Of a DNA stretch of 64,000 nt, positions 48,015-59,168 are shown in pieces. The notes beneath the pieces are model-generated. The model made no database searches and had not been told where the DNA came from. It was given only the letters and a program-made list of their open reading frames with translations. The DNA comes from Adiantum capillus-veneris. Lineage: Eukaryota; Streptophyta; Polypodiopsida; Polypodiales; Pteridaceae. Position 1 is the first letter of the stretch; each line of letters opens with the position of its first letter. The translations under genes were made by a program, and so were the position numbers. The stretch covers positions 107,602,554-107,666,553 of the forward strand of contig CM043949.1 in assembly GCA_014529385.2 (NCBI GenBank), read 5' to 3'.

Positions 48015-49320
48015 ATGCATGACGATGATGGTTTAGGAGATCATGGCCCTGTAGATATGGTTGCTTTCAAGACTTTGGAAAATCATCAAAGCGTACTTGA
48101 ACGCAACCTCTCTGCATTAAATACAAACGTTACAAACCCTACTAAGCTACTTATGACATTTATGAATTCACATACGGCTCAAGGAGTCCAAGCCGGCACG
48201 ATTCAAAGAACCCAGGCTCGCAAGTTCAAGAAACCCACCTTTGCATGACTCAAGGAGTCTATGAGGCAAGGGCTTCAAAAGATGCAGAAGGTAACAATGC
48301 ATTACCTAAGAATATCACTATTCCTGAGTTTCAGAGTGAAGAGCATGATCGCAACACGGATGCGATTAATATGTTCTTACACAAATGGAGTGAAATCATA
48401 GGTTGAGACACACCCCAGATATTAAGACAGTTGTGGAAACAAGTCTATCTCTTAAAGGCAAGACCTATAAGTGGTGGATGACATTTCCAATAGATGCTCG
48501 TCCTCAGTCTTGGGCTGTGTTTCAAGCTTCTTTCTTCAAAGGTTTTTTGGACTCGAATGAAGAAGATAAGAATTAGATAGCATGGGATGCATGTTGCATG
48601 TCTGGCCTCTTTCTCACTCAGCATCTAAGTATCAAGAAATCATATTAAAACTAGAAGGTCTAGATGAATTCCAAAACATACGGGGTTTCAATAAGGGTCT
48701 TGACAAAGACTATCTTCTTCATGTCAAGACCCAACATCCAAAAACTTTGAAAGAAGCCATCGCTCATGTCCAAATGCATGATGATGACCAAGAGAGGAAG
48801 GGAAATGTTCCCTACTCTAAGAATACTTTTGCTAAGAGCAATTCGGCTAAGAGCCAGTGGCAAGGTAGATCTCCCACACGTTCCAAGAGGAACAAGAGCC
48901 AATCTACCTCTCCACGCCCTCAAGAGGCTAAGAAGCCTAAGCAATCACGAGATACTCCACACGGGTCTCTGCGCACTATCAATTTTGAGCGTGCAAAGAA
49001 ACACAATTTGTGTTTCAAATGTCTTTCAGACCATCATAACAAGAAGGATTGTATTCTTTTGCAAAGCAAAGAAAAGGCCATGCACACTGTGCAACACCTC
49101 ACATTAGATTCATCTCCTAAATATTGTGTTGTAGATGTTATTCATATGGAAGAAAAACACACATATTTTGTGTCTACTTCAATGTGATAGCCCACCATTG
49201 GTTCCCATGAGTTGATTCGCATGCATGGCACTATTAACGGACAACGTGTTCATATTTTAGTAGATGATGGTGCAACTCATAATCTCCTAAACTATACAAT
49301 ATTTGTGGCTTTAAGAGATC
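48015..49320 (+). pseudogene. gag: Ty3/gypsy gag and protease remnant
   Basis: Three pieces in one direction: 48015-48248 (MHDDDGLGDHG..., N-terminal helix LERNLSALNTN); about 48425-48577 with the gag core KTYKWWMTFP and FQASFFKGF; and 48582-49187, which ends in a well-formed CCHC knuckle CFKCLSDHHNKKDC. After a TGA the protease start ILVDDGATHNLLN is visible near 49255. Stops and frameshifts separate the pieces. The remnant ends where CACTA-related sequence begins, so the rest was lost or lies elsewhere. Confidence 0.75.
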
Positions 49321-50018
49321 TCTCTCTCATCCTCGCATAACTCAGCATAACTTCCTATATCTATATAGAGCTCTCCGTTTAAACACATATCCTCTGTTTC
49401 ATTTTGTAGCTCCTCTACATGCACCCCATATAGAGTAGTAGCATCTTGATGCTCGTCTGGCAGCACCGCAGCGGCTTCTGATTGAGCATCTTCTCTGATC
49501 TCCTCCATTGATGTCGTTGTGATTGGCACATGGTAGCCTTCATACGTCCTTGCACTACGAGGGGCTACCTCTATGACGTACCACCAGTTTGATGTAGACT
49601 TTGTAGGATGAAATATTACCTGCCAGAGCCACATAACTTACATGAGAGCTTTCAAGCACATAACTTGTAAAAGGGGGATGTTAACTATTTACATACTTAC
49701 TTGTTCACAATGCTCGGGTAGTACGAAAGTGTCTCTTAGGTCAGTCCATTTCTTAGTAGAATCCACCTCAAGAAAACCAGACTCTCCTCTACGCACAGTA
49801 GCGTTGCGACCCTCCATGATTATCTTGAACCATTGCACGTCGAACAAGTCGACAAAAAATCCTCTGTAATCGATCCTCAAAATCTCTTGCAGCGTGCCGA
49901 AGTAAGTGAGTTCCGCCACCACAGGATCTGCATCAGAGGAACGTCGTCGACTAGACTGTTCAAATTTTGCCATGATTCCACAATCTTGAGTAAAACGCTT
50001 TTTGTCGATTCGTTCCAC
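49311..50018 (-). pseudogene. DUF4216-type C-terminal part of the CACTA transposase
   Basis: Frame 49689-50018 contains LTYFGTLQEILRIDYRGFFVD, then LFDVQWFKIIMEGRNATVRRG, then DTFVLPEHCEQV, matching the DUF4216 pattern. A last exon, 49311-49634, begins VIFHPTKSTSNWWYVIEVAPR and turns acidic at the end. Donor/acceptor pairs fit (gtaagt on - at about 49703; ttttacaag region), but exact joins are uncertain. Confidence 0.7.
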
Positions 50019-50113
50019 CCTAAAATGTCGACCTTTACACCATGCTGCTGTGTATGACTTATACTACAACGAACAAAGATTATGAGTGGCCGTTCAAACG
50101 TTTATAAATAAAG

Positions 50114-50944
50114 TCACTTGCTAGTCGTACATTGCAAACTTACCTTGGTCGCGCAACCCCGAGAGTACTCCCACTCTTCTTCAGTCACTTCGTCACCGCA
50201 TTGTTGTGCGCTTTTCAATTGGTTGTGCAACCATCTTAAGCTCATGAAGGTTGGTAGGCTCTCCAGAACCGCTGGATAGTGCATCGGTGGTCGTCTTCCC
50301 CGTCTCCACTCGATTCGTGCCCTTTGTCGCTCTTGCTTTGCATCCTCATATTGTGAAATCCACTTTTGCATCACTGGATTGTGAAGCATGCAAAATCGGT
50401 TGATTTTAGCCTCTAGATCTTCCGTCATCTTCTTCTCAACACCGAGATTGCACATGACAATCGCAGATATGCGCTCATCATCTATGGTTCGCCATAGCGT
50501 GTCCCGGGATTTATCAAATCCGTCTAGCCACTCTCCAATGTACACTAGGGACTCTGATACCAACCAACCTTCTGCCATGCTAACCTCCGGACGTGCCTTT
50601 TGACGCACATATCCCTTAAGCGTTTTCATGAAACGCTCTAAGAAGAACATCCATCTGGAATGAACTGTGCGAGCTATTTCCACCTCATCAACTATGTGAA
50701 CAAGAAGATGCACCTGAATGGTTAGCATTGTAGTAGGAAAATGTTTCTCAAACATGCACACAAGGTCTGCAGCATTTAGTTTGGCGAATGGTATGGAGTC
50801 TACGTTGATCTCCTTTTGTGAGATCCATTGCACCAGCTTTGCAAGTTTGTAGATTGTGTTACGGATGTCGAGAGACAAACATCCCTCAATGGCAACCGGT
50901 AAAATAAACTGTAAAGTATGTGCAGCAATGATATTAAAGTCCAC
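50114..50944 (-). pseudogene. TNP2 DUF4218 domain, left copy
   Basis: The frame has HTLQFILPVAIEG, then FPTTMLTIQVHLLVHIVDEVEIA, then RWMFFLERFMKTLKGYVRQKARPEVSMAEGW, the conserved core of DUF4218 next to CACTA transposases. The frame is open throughout, and a further exon with DUF4216 follows downstream. Confidence 0.88.
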
Positions 50945-51642
50945 ATTTTATGCAATGATATTAAAGTCCACTATGAACGTACCTGACACATTTTATGCCA
51001 ATCGTGTGACTTCAAACCGGTAAGCTTTCCTTCTTTAGTAAAACACGTTCGGAGCTAGTGCATTACGCCAGTGGGGGTCCGCAAAGATCGAATGGTCTCT
51101 TTTACTTTGCGTTCTTGGGCTCCTGTGAAAATCCATGGTGCTTTAGGGAGTTTTATCGATCCATCAGACGCTGTTTGCGGCCAATATTGCTCCATACGAT
51201 CCCAAAGTATCTTTCTTGCCGGTCAGATGGTCCCATAGTAGATTACCCACATTCTTGAATATGTGCATTGGATCGAGCAAGTGATTGATCATGAGTCGGG
51301 GCCAGTATGGTAACTCGTATTCTCCTCATGCCATGATGCTAGGGTGGCCATGGACTTACATTCGAAGAAATGCTTGATGCGAGGAAGCAGAGGGAAATGT
51401 CGCAAAACCTTTTGTGGAACTTTTGCCCCGTGGAGATCTACTCGATATCTTTCGGAATCACATTTCGGACACTTCTCCATGTCTATGTATTCCCCTCTGA
51501 AAAGAATGCAGTCATTAGGACAAGCGTGGATAGAATTGTAATCCATCCCCAAGTTTCGCAAAATCTTTCTTGCTTCATCTCGGGAATCTGGCATCACATT
51601 GTCAGCTGGTAGTATGTGCTCTTTCAGCAATCTACACAACAT
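50945..51642 (-). pseudogene. TNP2 transposase, zinc-ribbon part and deleted catalytic core
   Basis: The exon up to 51289 has PDSRDEARKILRNLG, ACPNDCILFRGEY, CPKCDSERYR and RHFPLLPRIKHFF, the hallmark N-terminal half of TNP2. It jumps directly from SWHEENTSYH to a remnant of LDPMHIFKNVGNLL (after a frameshift), skipping the region that normally carries the first catalytic Asp residues. The end LTGLKSHDWHKMCQ (about 51030-50990) is a TNP2 signature followed by a splice donor. The deletion removes hundreds of residues. Confidence 0.85.
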
Positions 51643-51723
51643 AAAAATAGGATACAGTCGTGTAAAAATCTATCAGATCATTATACATTTAGAGTTTTAT
51701 TAAAGTAAACTAATTGTAATAGA

Positions 51724-52260
51724 TCACATGAAAAGCGCTGTGACGCTAGTGTCACTCCATCCAAACTTTGCCTGCATGTTGAGAAGAACCAGGAGTGCTT
51801 TCAATCTAGACATACGTGCTCCATTATACAATGGCGTATCGGCTTCACTTTTCATATCATCATAGATAAGCCTTTCTGAATCCTTGATCGTCTCGATCAT
51901 TTCATCAATCTCGGGCTCAAACATTGCCTCGTTGGGAATGTGCTCTGTATGATCATCCCCCGAGCTGTCAGAGGCTACATCTTGTGGCCTCACATATGCT
52001 GCTTGACCAAAGCACCTGCGAACATGTCTATTGGGCTGCAAGATTGCTGCTTGTTGGCCAGCGTCAGAGTCCGACGAGTTATAATTGGCAACAACTCGAT
52101 CTATAATAGATGTATCGAACTCACCAAATTCATGAACGTGCTGCAAAGAAACACGTCTTGTCCGTCGCACAGCATGCTTGCATTGATTACAAGGACATAA
52201 GACCCTCGTTGAGAGATAGGTGTTTCGGTTGGACGGTCCCACATCCTCGTCGCTACTCAT
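51724..52260 (-). pseudogene. CACTA transposase N-terminal exon, left copy
   Basis: 178 aa starting MSSDEDVGPSNRNTYLS. It has a CPCNQCKHAVRR zinc-ribbon-like motif, as at the start of TNP2 proteins, and an acidic middle. The equivalent exon in the right copy ends ...ttcag|gtgatc; here the last base of the exon is changed (cat|gtgatc). About 10 residues differ between the two copies. Confidence 0.8.
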
Positions 52261-52322
52261 AATGAGGATAAAAAACTTATAACCTGGACAACAAATTTAA
52301 TATTCTATTGGCATTCTTCGTC

Positions 52323-52325
<3 letters not shown>

Positions 52326-52383
<58 letters not shown>
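52326..52383. repeat. (CT)n microsatellite in the left CACTA arm
   Basis: A 58-bp CT tract upstream of the transposase exon. The right arm has the complementary GA tract at 57611-57674, so it predates the duplication of the arms. Confidence 0.95.
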
Positions 52384-52384
<1 letters not shown>

Positions 52385-52706
52385 ACCTCACATTCTCTAG
52401 TCATGTCCAATCCCCGCACACCTCGGTCTAGAGGTGCACGGAGATCAGAACCACCGGGTTATAATCTGGTCTTTATTGGTCAATACCTATATTTGTGGGT
52501 ACAAGAAATCTACACACCCACGTCTACATGATACTGCATGTAGTGGACAAAACCCCTTTGCCTCTTCTGTAGCTGTAGCACTTCACAGCATCTTAACATC
52601 TTTTCACAGTAGATCTTTTCACTGTTCGTCTAACTTTAAACCCTAAACCGTAAGTAATTCTTTGGTGGACTCGATCTAACGTAAATAAGCGTAAATCTCT
52701 TCTTCT

Positions 52707-52739
<33 letters not shown>

Positions 52740-53458
52740 ACCTAAATAAACCTAAGTCTAATCTAATATAACATAAATCTAAATCTAACGTAAATTATGT
52801 TATATTAAAAACAAAGAACTAAACTAACAGGGATTATAAGAACTTTAAAACTGATTTAACACATAATTTTTCACATAACTCGGCAAGAGTTGGCATTCTC
52901 ATCACTAAAGATGTGAGAGTTAACTTCCGGCGGTGACGCTGCCTCATCTCCATCCACATCTGACGACAGCAATTGGCCCTTTAGACCGTTCTTGCTCTTG
53001 TTACTAACTTTGAAGTTGCTGTTGAATGACTAGAGGTTGTCTAGATGGTCATTGTGTCGGGGATGTAGTGACTCTTGCCGCCCTGAAGATCCACCTTCTT
53101 CCCTATCTTCTGAAGACATTTCACCAGTACTTTTGGATCGACGGAGCCCACCATGAGTGAAGGCAGCAATACCCTATATTCCATTGAGGGCTTTCTTCAC
53201 CCGCTTCATGTAGGCATCGCAGTCTATGGAGACCTATATCTAATCTAATATAACGTAAATCTAAATCTAGCGTAAATAAACGTAAATCTAGTTAAAAATA
53301 AACCTAAATCTAATTTAATGTAAGTCTACATATGACCTAATCTTTAACGTCTTTTAAGATAGTTTCCTACGACGTTATAACTCTCTTCTTCTTGTGTGTG
53401 TGCACGTGTGTGGATGTGTGTGCCAATAAAAAGAGATAAATGGTATAACCTTTCTATC

Positions 53459-53545
53459 ACCCATGCCAAGTATGATAGATTGATTATGCCATTTCCCTCT
53501 TGAATAATAGGTCTTGAGTTCAACTCCTCGTCGGCTAGATCTTTA
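53459..53545 (+). mobile_element. Possible SINE/tRNA-like insertion in the CACTA arm
   Basis: tatgatagattgattatgcc followed by gagttcaactcc has A-box/B-box-like spacing. A reverse-complement copy lies at about 56735-56820 in the other arm, so the insertion predates the copies. Not a functional tRNA. Confidence 0.3.
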
Positions 53546-53870
53546 GTTCTTTTAATTTTAATTAGTTTCCTACGACGTTAAATTAGTTTCTCTCTCTTTC
53601 TCTCTCAATGTGTGTGCGTTTTTTTGGATCGTATGCATGTTTTCTCTCTCTTTTCCTCTCTCAATGTGTGCGTTTTTTGTTTATGCATGTTCTCTCTCTC
53701 TTTTCCTCTCTCAATGCGTGCGTTTTTTGTTTATGCATGCTCTCTCTCTTTTTCTCTCTCAATGTGTGTGTGCATTCTTTGTTTATGTATGTGTGTGTGC
53801 GTTTTTGTTTTTGTTTGTACTCTCTCTCTCTCTCTCTCTCAAAAACACTATGTGTGTGTGTGTGAGAGAG

Positions 53871-53949
53871 AGAGAGAGGGAGAGAGAAAGAGGGGAAGGG
53901 AACATGAGAATGAGGAGAGGGAAGGAGCATACCTGGCTCTCCTTCCTCT

Positions 53950-53987
<38 letters not shown>

Positions 53988-53996
53988 AGAAGAAAA

Positions 53997-54031
<35 letters not shown>

Positions 54032-54124
54032 AAGAGGGGAAGGGAACATGAGAATGAGGAGAGAGAAGGAGCATACCTGGCTCTCCTTCTTCTCCTCGTG
54101 TGTGTGTGTGTGTGTGTGGAGAAG

Positions 54125-54170
<46 letters not shown>
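53871..54170. repeat. GA/GT compound repeat with a duplicated unit
   Basis: A unit of about 130 bp (gagagaaagaggggaaggg...ctcctcgtgtg(tg)n gagaagaaaaag) occurs twice here and only once in the right arm (56200-56370 in reverse). The high-ERERER and SLSLSL frames are artefacts. Confidence 0.85.
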
Positions 54171-54173
<3 letters not shown>

Positions 54174-54371
54174 GGGAGAGCGTTACCTGCTCCTTGCTTG
54201 AGGGCGCCGAAAAACTCAGATATGAGATCTGACTTTTTGGGCGCGCTCGGTTATTTTTTTAGCCTAGCCGACGTCGCTATGAGCGTCGCTATAAGAAATT
54301 TGCGACGCTCATAGCGACGCCGGGAATTTTTTTTTTGAGCGTCGCTGTGTGAGCGTCGCTAATATGAATAG

Positions 54372-54383
54372 CCTCTTGTAGTG
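54372..54383 (-). repeat. CACTA terminal inverted repeat, left copy
   Basis: Reads cactacaagagg on -. It matches 55939-55950 on + exactly. Confidence 0.9.
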
Positions 54384-55938
54384 TTTGTGTGCTAATATAC
54401 TTGTGTACGTATTTATAGATGAGTGAGTAGGACGGAAAGCTTAATCTTATATTTCTCTTTGTAATGTAGATGTCTAACGAGAGACCAACTAGTGAGGAGC
54501 AGCTAGCTGGCTCTTCTTTTGGTTGGTTCACATCCCAGGTGGGCTCCTATTCGGGGTGGACATCGCCTCCAGTGGACCCGAGTCTTGATTCGGTGAGAAC
54601 AAGCAAAGAAATAAGGAATGTTTCTGGCTAGTTAATCCTAAACCATGAGTGTCATAGATTTATTTTTGTTATTTGCAGGCATGGTCATCCTACACCTACC
54701 CTTCTCAGGGTTCTCCACCGGTCGTAGATCCAGACCTACAGAGCGGGCTCTCTCTTTACAAGACCAATACCTCCGAGAGACAGAGAATTTGTTTGGTCGC
54801 TACACTCCGCAGCAGCTTGCGACCTACGGTATTTCTCCGCAGACTACACCATGGGGGAGTGAGGGAGGGACTCCTTACCTACAGAGCCTCGCACCAACGA
54901 CACCTCAATCTACGGCCCCTTCTTATCGTCCTACTCCCCTTACATCACAGGGTTCGACTCCCCTTCCATTACAAGGTCCCACTCCCATCGCATCACAGAG
55001 TCCTACGCCACTCCATTCCACTCATACTTCGCCAGAAAATCGTCGAGACGAACTTCCTCTAGCAGTGCACGTCGACGCTCGTCTTAGGACAGCGAGCGCT
55101 GTGAGAGGCGAAGCGGCGACGGATCTTGTGGTTTCGCCTGTTTTGGTACTGGAGAGGGAACGGAGTCCCCACTTTCAGAGCGTGTCGTCCCTAACGACGT
55201 AGAGGATGAGGATACAGATGCACCCGTACTAAACACGCATGGGCGCTACTACAGGATTAAATATGGCGGAGAGGTGGACTTTGGCATAGCATAGGACAGA
55301 GCATTTCGACGCCATCTACAAATTCTTATACATTCAACGTATAAGAACTGTTTTATAAAGTTTAGAGACCAATTGCTCGACTACGCACGCTACATTGAGG
55401 ACGCTCTGTTAGCTAGATTTCCAAATGCCCCTGATCAACGTTTTTCACAACAGTGGTTGGAGGGCTACATAAAGACATTTCTGAAAAATAAGTAGTCGAG
55501 TGTGCGGCGCGCAGCAGCCAACCAGGTCAAAGATCCAAACAGGAGTTACCGCGGTGGCAACATGACAGAGGCGGAGTAGGAGTGGACAATTCAAGAAAAG
55601 AGCGATCAAGCTATGACGGGCTCATCATATAGACAACAACGCGATGCTCGCGCAAGATAAACTCCCACGCACTATGGCTCAGGAGGCAAGGGAGCTTGGA
55701 AGGATAAATATGTAAGATTAATTAAATTATAACATCGATTGGTGATTATAAGATTGTAGTTGATGATTTGGTATTGTTATTGCTAACTTAGAAAAATATC
55801 ACTCTCTCTTGGCCAATCAAAGAGATGGTCAAGTATCGGGAGCGATATAAAGAATTTGATACTTGGTGATGGTTGTTCGAAAACAACCACATGATCTCTC
55901 GCGAGCAATTAGACGCGGCGGTTGGATCACTACAAGCG
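54384..55938 (+). pseudogene. Spacer coding sequence between the two CACTA heads
   Basis: An exon at 54470-54592 (MSNERPTSEEQLAGS, 41 codons) joins in phase 0 through gtgaga...ttgcag to 54679, where Pro/Ser/Thr-rich coding sequence continues with one frameshift (DQYLRETENLFGRYTPQQLATYG in the second frame). From about 55190 a frame reads THGRYYRIKYGGEVDFG and QQWLEGYIKTFLKN, with TAG stops, then SREQLDAAVGSLQ up to the CACTA terminus. The layout (Pro/Ser-rich N-terminus, then helical part with a W-rich tail) is like the second (TNPA/Transposase_24-type) gene of plant CACTA elements, but that call is weak. Confidence 0.45.
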
Positions 55939-55950
55939 CACTACAAGAGG
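55939..55950 (+). repeat. CACTA terminal inverted repeat, right copy
   Basis: cactacaagagg, preceded by cactacaagcg, so a near-copy of the terminus lies just outside. Confidence 0.88.
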
Positions 55951-56000
55951 CTCTTCATATTAGCGACGCTCACACAGCGACGCTCAAAAAAAAATTTCTC

Positions 56001-56118
56001 GGCGTCGCTATGAGCGTCGCTATAAGCGTCGCTATGAGCGTCGCAAATTTACAAAGAAATTTGCGACGGTCATAGCGACGCTCATAGCGACGCTTATAGC
56101 GACGCTCATAGCGACGCC
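56001..56118. repeat. Long palindrome of 12-bp subterminal repeats
   Basis: A 50-base left arm (56001-56050) pairs with a 62-base right arm (56057-56118) around a 6-base loop (acaaag). Both are built from tandem agcgacgctcat units; the right arm has one more unit. These match the subterminal transposase-binding repeats of CACTA elements in position. The left copy has only a short version. Confidence 0.88.
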
Positions 56119-56244
56119 GGCTGGGGTAAAAAAATAACCGAGCGCGCCCAAAAACTCAGATCTCAGATGTGAGTTTTTCGGCGCCCTCAAGCAAGGAGCA
56201 GGTAACGCTCTCCCTCACTCTCTCTCTCTCTCTCTCTTTCTTCT

Positions 56245-56284
<40 letters not shown>

Positions 56285-56407
56285 AGAGGAAGGAGAGCCA
56301 GGTATGCTCCTTCCCTCTCCTCATTCTCATGTTCCCTTCCCCTCTTTCTCTCTCCCTCTCTCTCTCTCTCACACACACACACATACACACACACACATAG
56401 TGTTTTT

Positions 56408-56444
<37 letters not shown>

Positions 56445-57609
56445 TACAAACAAAAACAAAAACGCACACACACATACATAAACAAAGAATGCACACACAC
56501 ATTGAGAGAGAAAAAGAGAGAGAGAGCATGCATAAACAAAAAACGCACGCATTGAGAGAGGAAAAGAGAGAGAGAACATGCATAAACAAAAAACGCACAC
56601 ATTGAGAGAGGAAAAGAGAGAGAAAACATGCATACGATCCAAAAAAACGTACACACATTGAGAGAGAAAGAGAGAGAAACTAATTTAACGTCGTAGAAAA
56701 CTAATTAAAATTAAAAGACCTAGAGATCTAGCCGACGAGGAGTTGAACTGAAGACCTATTATTCAAGAGGTAAATGGCATAATCAATCTATCATACTTGG
56801 CATGGGTGATAGAAAGGTTATACCATTTATCTCTTTTTATTGGCACACACATCCACACACGCGCACACACACAAGAAGAAGAGAGTTATAACGTCGTAGG
56901 AAACTATCTTAAAAGACGTTAAAGATTAGGTTATATGTAGACTTACATTAAATTAGATTTAGGTTTATTTTTAACTAGATTTACGTTTATTTAAGCTAGA
57001 TTTAGATTTACGTTATATTAGATTAGATTTAGGTCTCCATAGACTACGATGCCTGCATGAAGCGGGTCAAGAAAGCCCTCAATAGAATATAGGGTATTGC
57101 TGCCTTCACTCATGGTGGGCTCCGTCGATCCAAAAGTACTGGTGAAATGTCTTCAGAAGATAGGGAAGAAGGTGGATCTTCAGGGCGGCAAGAGTCACTA
57201 CATCCCCGACACAATGACCATCTAGACAACCTCTAGTCATTAGACTTATGTTAAATTAGATTTAGCTTTATTTTTAGTTAGATTTACGTTTATTTAGATT
57301 TACGCTTATTTACGTTAGATCGAGTCCACGCAAGAATTACTTATGGTTTAGGGTTTAGAGTTAGACGAACAGTGAAAAGATCTACTGTGAAAAGATGTTA
57401 AGATGAAGTGAAGTGCTACAGCTAGAGAAGAGGCAAAGGGATTTTGTCCACTACATGCAGTATCATGTAGACGTGGGTGTGTAGATTTCTTGTACCCACA
57501 AATATAGGTATTGACCAATAAAGACGAGATTATAACCCGGTGGTTCTGATCTCCGTGCACCTCTAGACCGAGGTGTGCGGGGATTGGACATGACTAGAGA
57601 ATGTGAGGT

Positions 57610-57610
<1 letters not shown>

Positions 57611-57674
<64 letters not shown>
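57611..57674. repeat. (GA)n microsatellite in the right CACTA arm
   Basis: A 64-bp GA tract, the inverted counterpart of 52326-52383. Confidence 0.95.
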
Positions 57675-57677
<3 letters not shown>

Positions 57678-57739
57678 GACGAAGAATGCCAATAGAATAT
57701 TAAATTTGTTGTCCATGTTATAAGTTTTTTATCCTCATT

Positions 57740-58664
57740 ATGAGTAGCAACGAGGATGTGGGACCGTCCAACCGAAACACCTATCTCTCAACGAGGGTCT
57801 TATGTCCTTGTAATCAATGCAACCATGCTGTGCGACGGACAAGACGTGTTTCTTTGCAGCACGTTCGCGAATTTGGCGAGTTCGATCCATCTATTATAGA
57901 TCGAGTTGTTGCCAATTATAACTCGTCGGACTCTGACGCTGGCCAACAAGCAGCAATCTTGCAACCCAATAGACGTGTTCGCAGGCGCTTTGGTCAAGCA
58001 GCATATGTGAGGCCACAAGATGTAGCCTCTGACAGCTCGGGGGATGATCATGCAGAGCACATTCCCAACGAGGCAATGTTTGAGCCCGAGATTGATGAAA
58101 TGATCGAGACGATCATGGATTCAGAAAGGCTTATCTATGATGATATGAAAAGTGAAGCCGATACGTCATTGTATAATGGAGCACGTATGTCTAGATTGAA
58201 AGCACTCCTGGTTCTTCTCAACATGCAGGCAAAGTTTGGATGGAGTGACACTAGCGTCACAACGCTTTTCAGGTGATCTATTACAGTTAGTTTACTTTAA
58301 TAGAACTCTAAATGTATAATGATCTGATAGATTTTTACACGACTGTATCATATTTTTATGTTGTGTAGATTGTTGAAAGAGCACATACTACCAGCTGACA
58401 ATGTGATGCCAGATTCCCGAAATGAAGCAAGAAAGATTTTGCGAAACTTGGGGATGGATTACAATTCTATCCACGCTTGTCCTAATGACTGCATTCTTTT
58501 CAGAGGGGAATACACAGACATGGAGAAGTGTCCGAAATGTGATTCCGAAAGATATCGAGTAGATCTCCACGGGACAAAAATTCCACAAAAGGTTTTGCGA
58601 CATTTTCCTTTGCTTCCTCGCATCAAGCATTTCTTCGAATGTAAGTCCATGGCCGCCCTAGCAT
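57740..58664 (+). pseudogene. CACTA transposase, right copy, truncated
   Basis: Exon 57740-58272 (MSSNEDVGPSNRNTYLS, CPCNQCNHAVRR) has an intact donor (ttcag|gtgatc). The next exon starts after ttgtgtag at 58369 in matching phase (R-LLKEHILPADN) and carries PNDCILFRGEY, CPKCDSERYR and RHFPLLPRIKHFF. It is cut at 58664 and runs on into foreign sequence (stop near 58795). The reading frame up to the cut has no stops. Confidence 0.85.
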
Positions 58665-59168
58665 TAGGAAATTTCGGAGGTCATTTGGAGGGCCTTCTAA
58701 GAAAATGTATTTTTTGCACTCTCTCTCTAGAAAAAATGACAAATAAAAGAGCTGGGTCTTTCATAGTAAAACTTCAAAAAGTGTACTTTAAGTAGATTCC
58801 TTACCCCTCTGAACATTCGTTCGTAGTGATTGAGGGATAATACTCTTTTTAGTTGTATTGAATGAACAACGTCAATACGGAGGGAATGAGGCTAACATGG
58901 AGGGACGAATCCGCAGCCGCTATTCACTTTCCATTAAACCTGCACATTTGGCTAATGGCGCACTCCTCAAATGGCACAAATGTTACCCACAAACGAGCCA
59001 AATATCACCTTCACATTGATTTGGACAATGAGTACCAACCATTGATTAAGCGCAGTAAAACAAACACACATATACCTCCCACCTCCATAGACACGCTCAG
59101 AGCTCAAGGAGCTAAACACATAGATATCTGGACGAGAGGCTCTCTCTACCCTAAGAATCCAATAACTA
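58665..59168. other. 5' region of the candidate transposon
   Basis: Non-coding AT-rich 5' region, then a plus frame 58862-59212 (116 aa) in a different frame from the main gene. It may be an upstream exon, but no splice pair to the next exon is convincing. Confidence 0.3.

Larger units (their letters stand above)
49311..54383 (-). mobile_element. CACTA (En/Spm) element, left copy
   Basis: The 5' terminus is at 54372-54383 (- strand cactacaagagg) with subterminal gcgacgctcatagcgacgc motifs just inside. The - strand transposase gene follows: an N-terminal exon, TNP2 pieces, DUF4218 and DUF4216. The catalytic middle of TNP2 is deleted (about 51289), so the copy is non-autonomous. No 3' CACTA terminus is visible near 49311, so that end is truncated or unrecognised. 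Confidence 0.85.
55939..58664 (+). mobile_element. CACTA element, right copy, truncated at 58664
   Basis: It begins cactacaagagg at 55939 and is an inverted copy of the left element, at about 95% by eye over exons. It includes the transposase N-terminal exon 57740-58272 and the next exon from 58369. Homology stops between 58664 and 58665 (...ccctagcat|taggaaattt), inside the TNP2 coding sequence, where unrelated DNA starts. Compared with the left arm it lacks about 350 bp near 57240 and one copy of the GA repeat unit. Confidence 0.88.

Noticed and set aside
53608-54232. Long overlapping frames of 85-206 aa rich in Cys/Val, Arg/Glu and Ser/Leu
   Set aside because: They are translations of CT, GA and GT repeats, present in several frames at once on both strands.
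55939-58664. Inverted CACTA arms as a pure assembly artefact
   Set aside because: The arms differ by substitutions and by private indels (about 350 bp and one GA unit), which a mirrored assembly error would not create; reads should still be checked.
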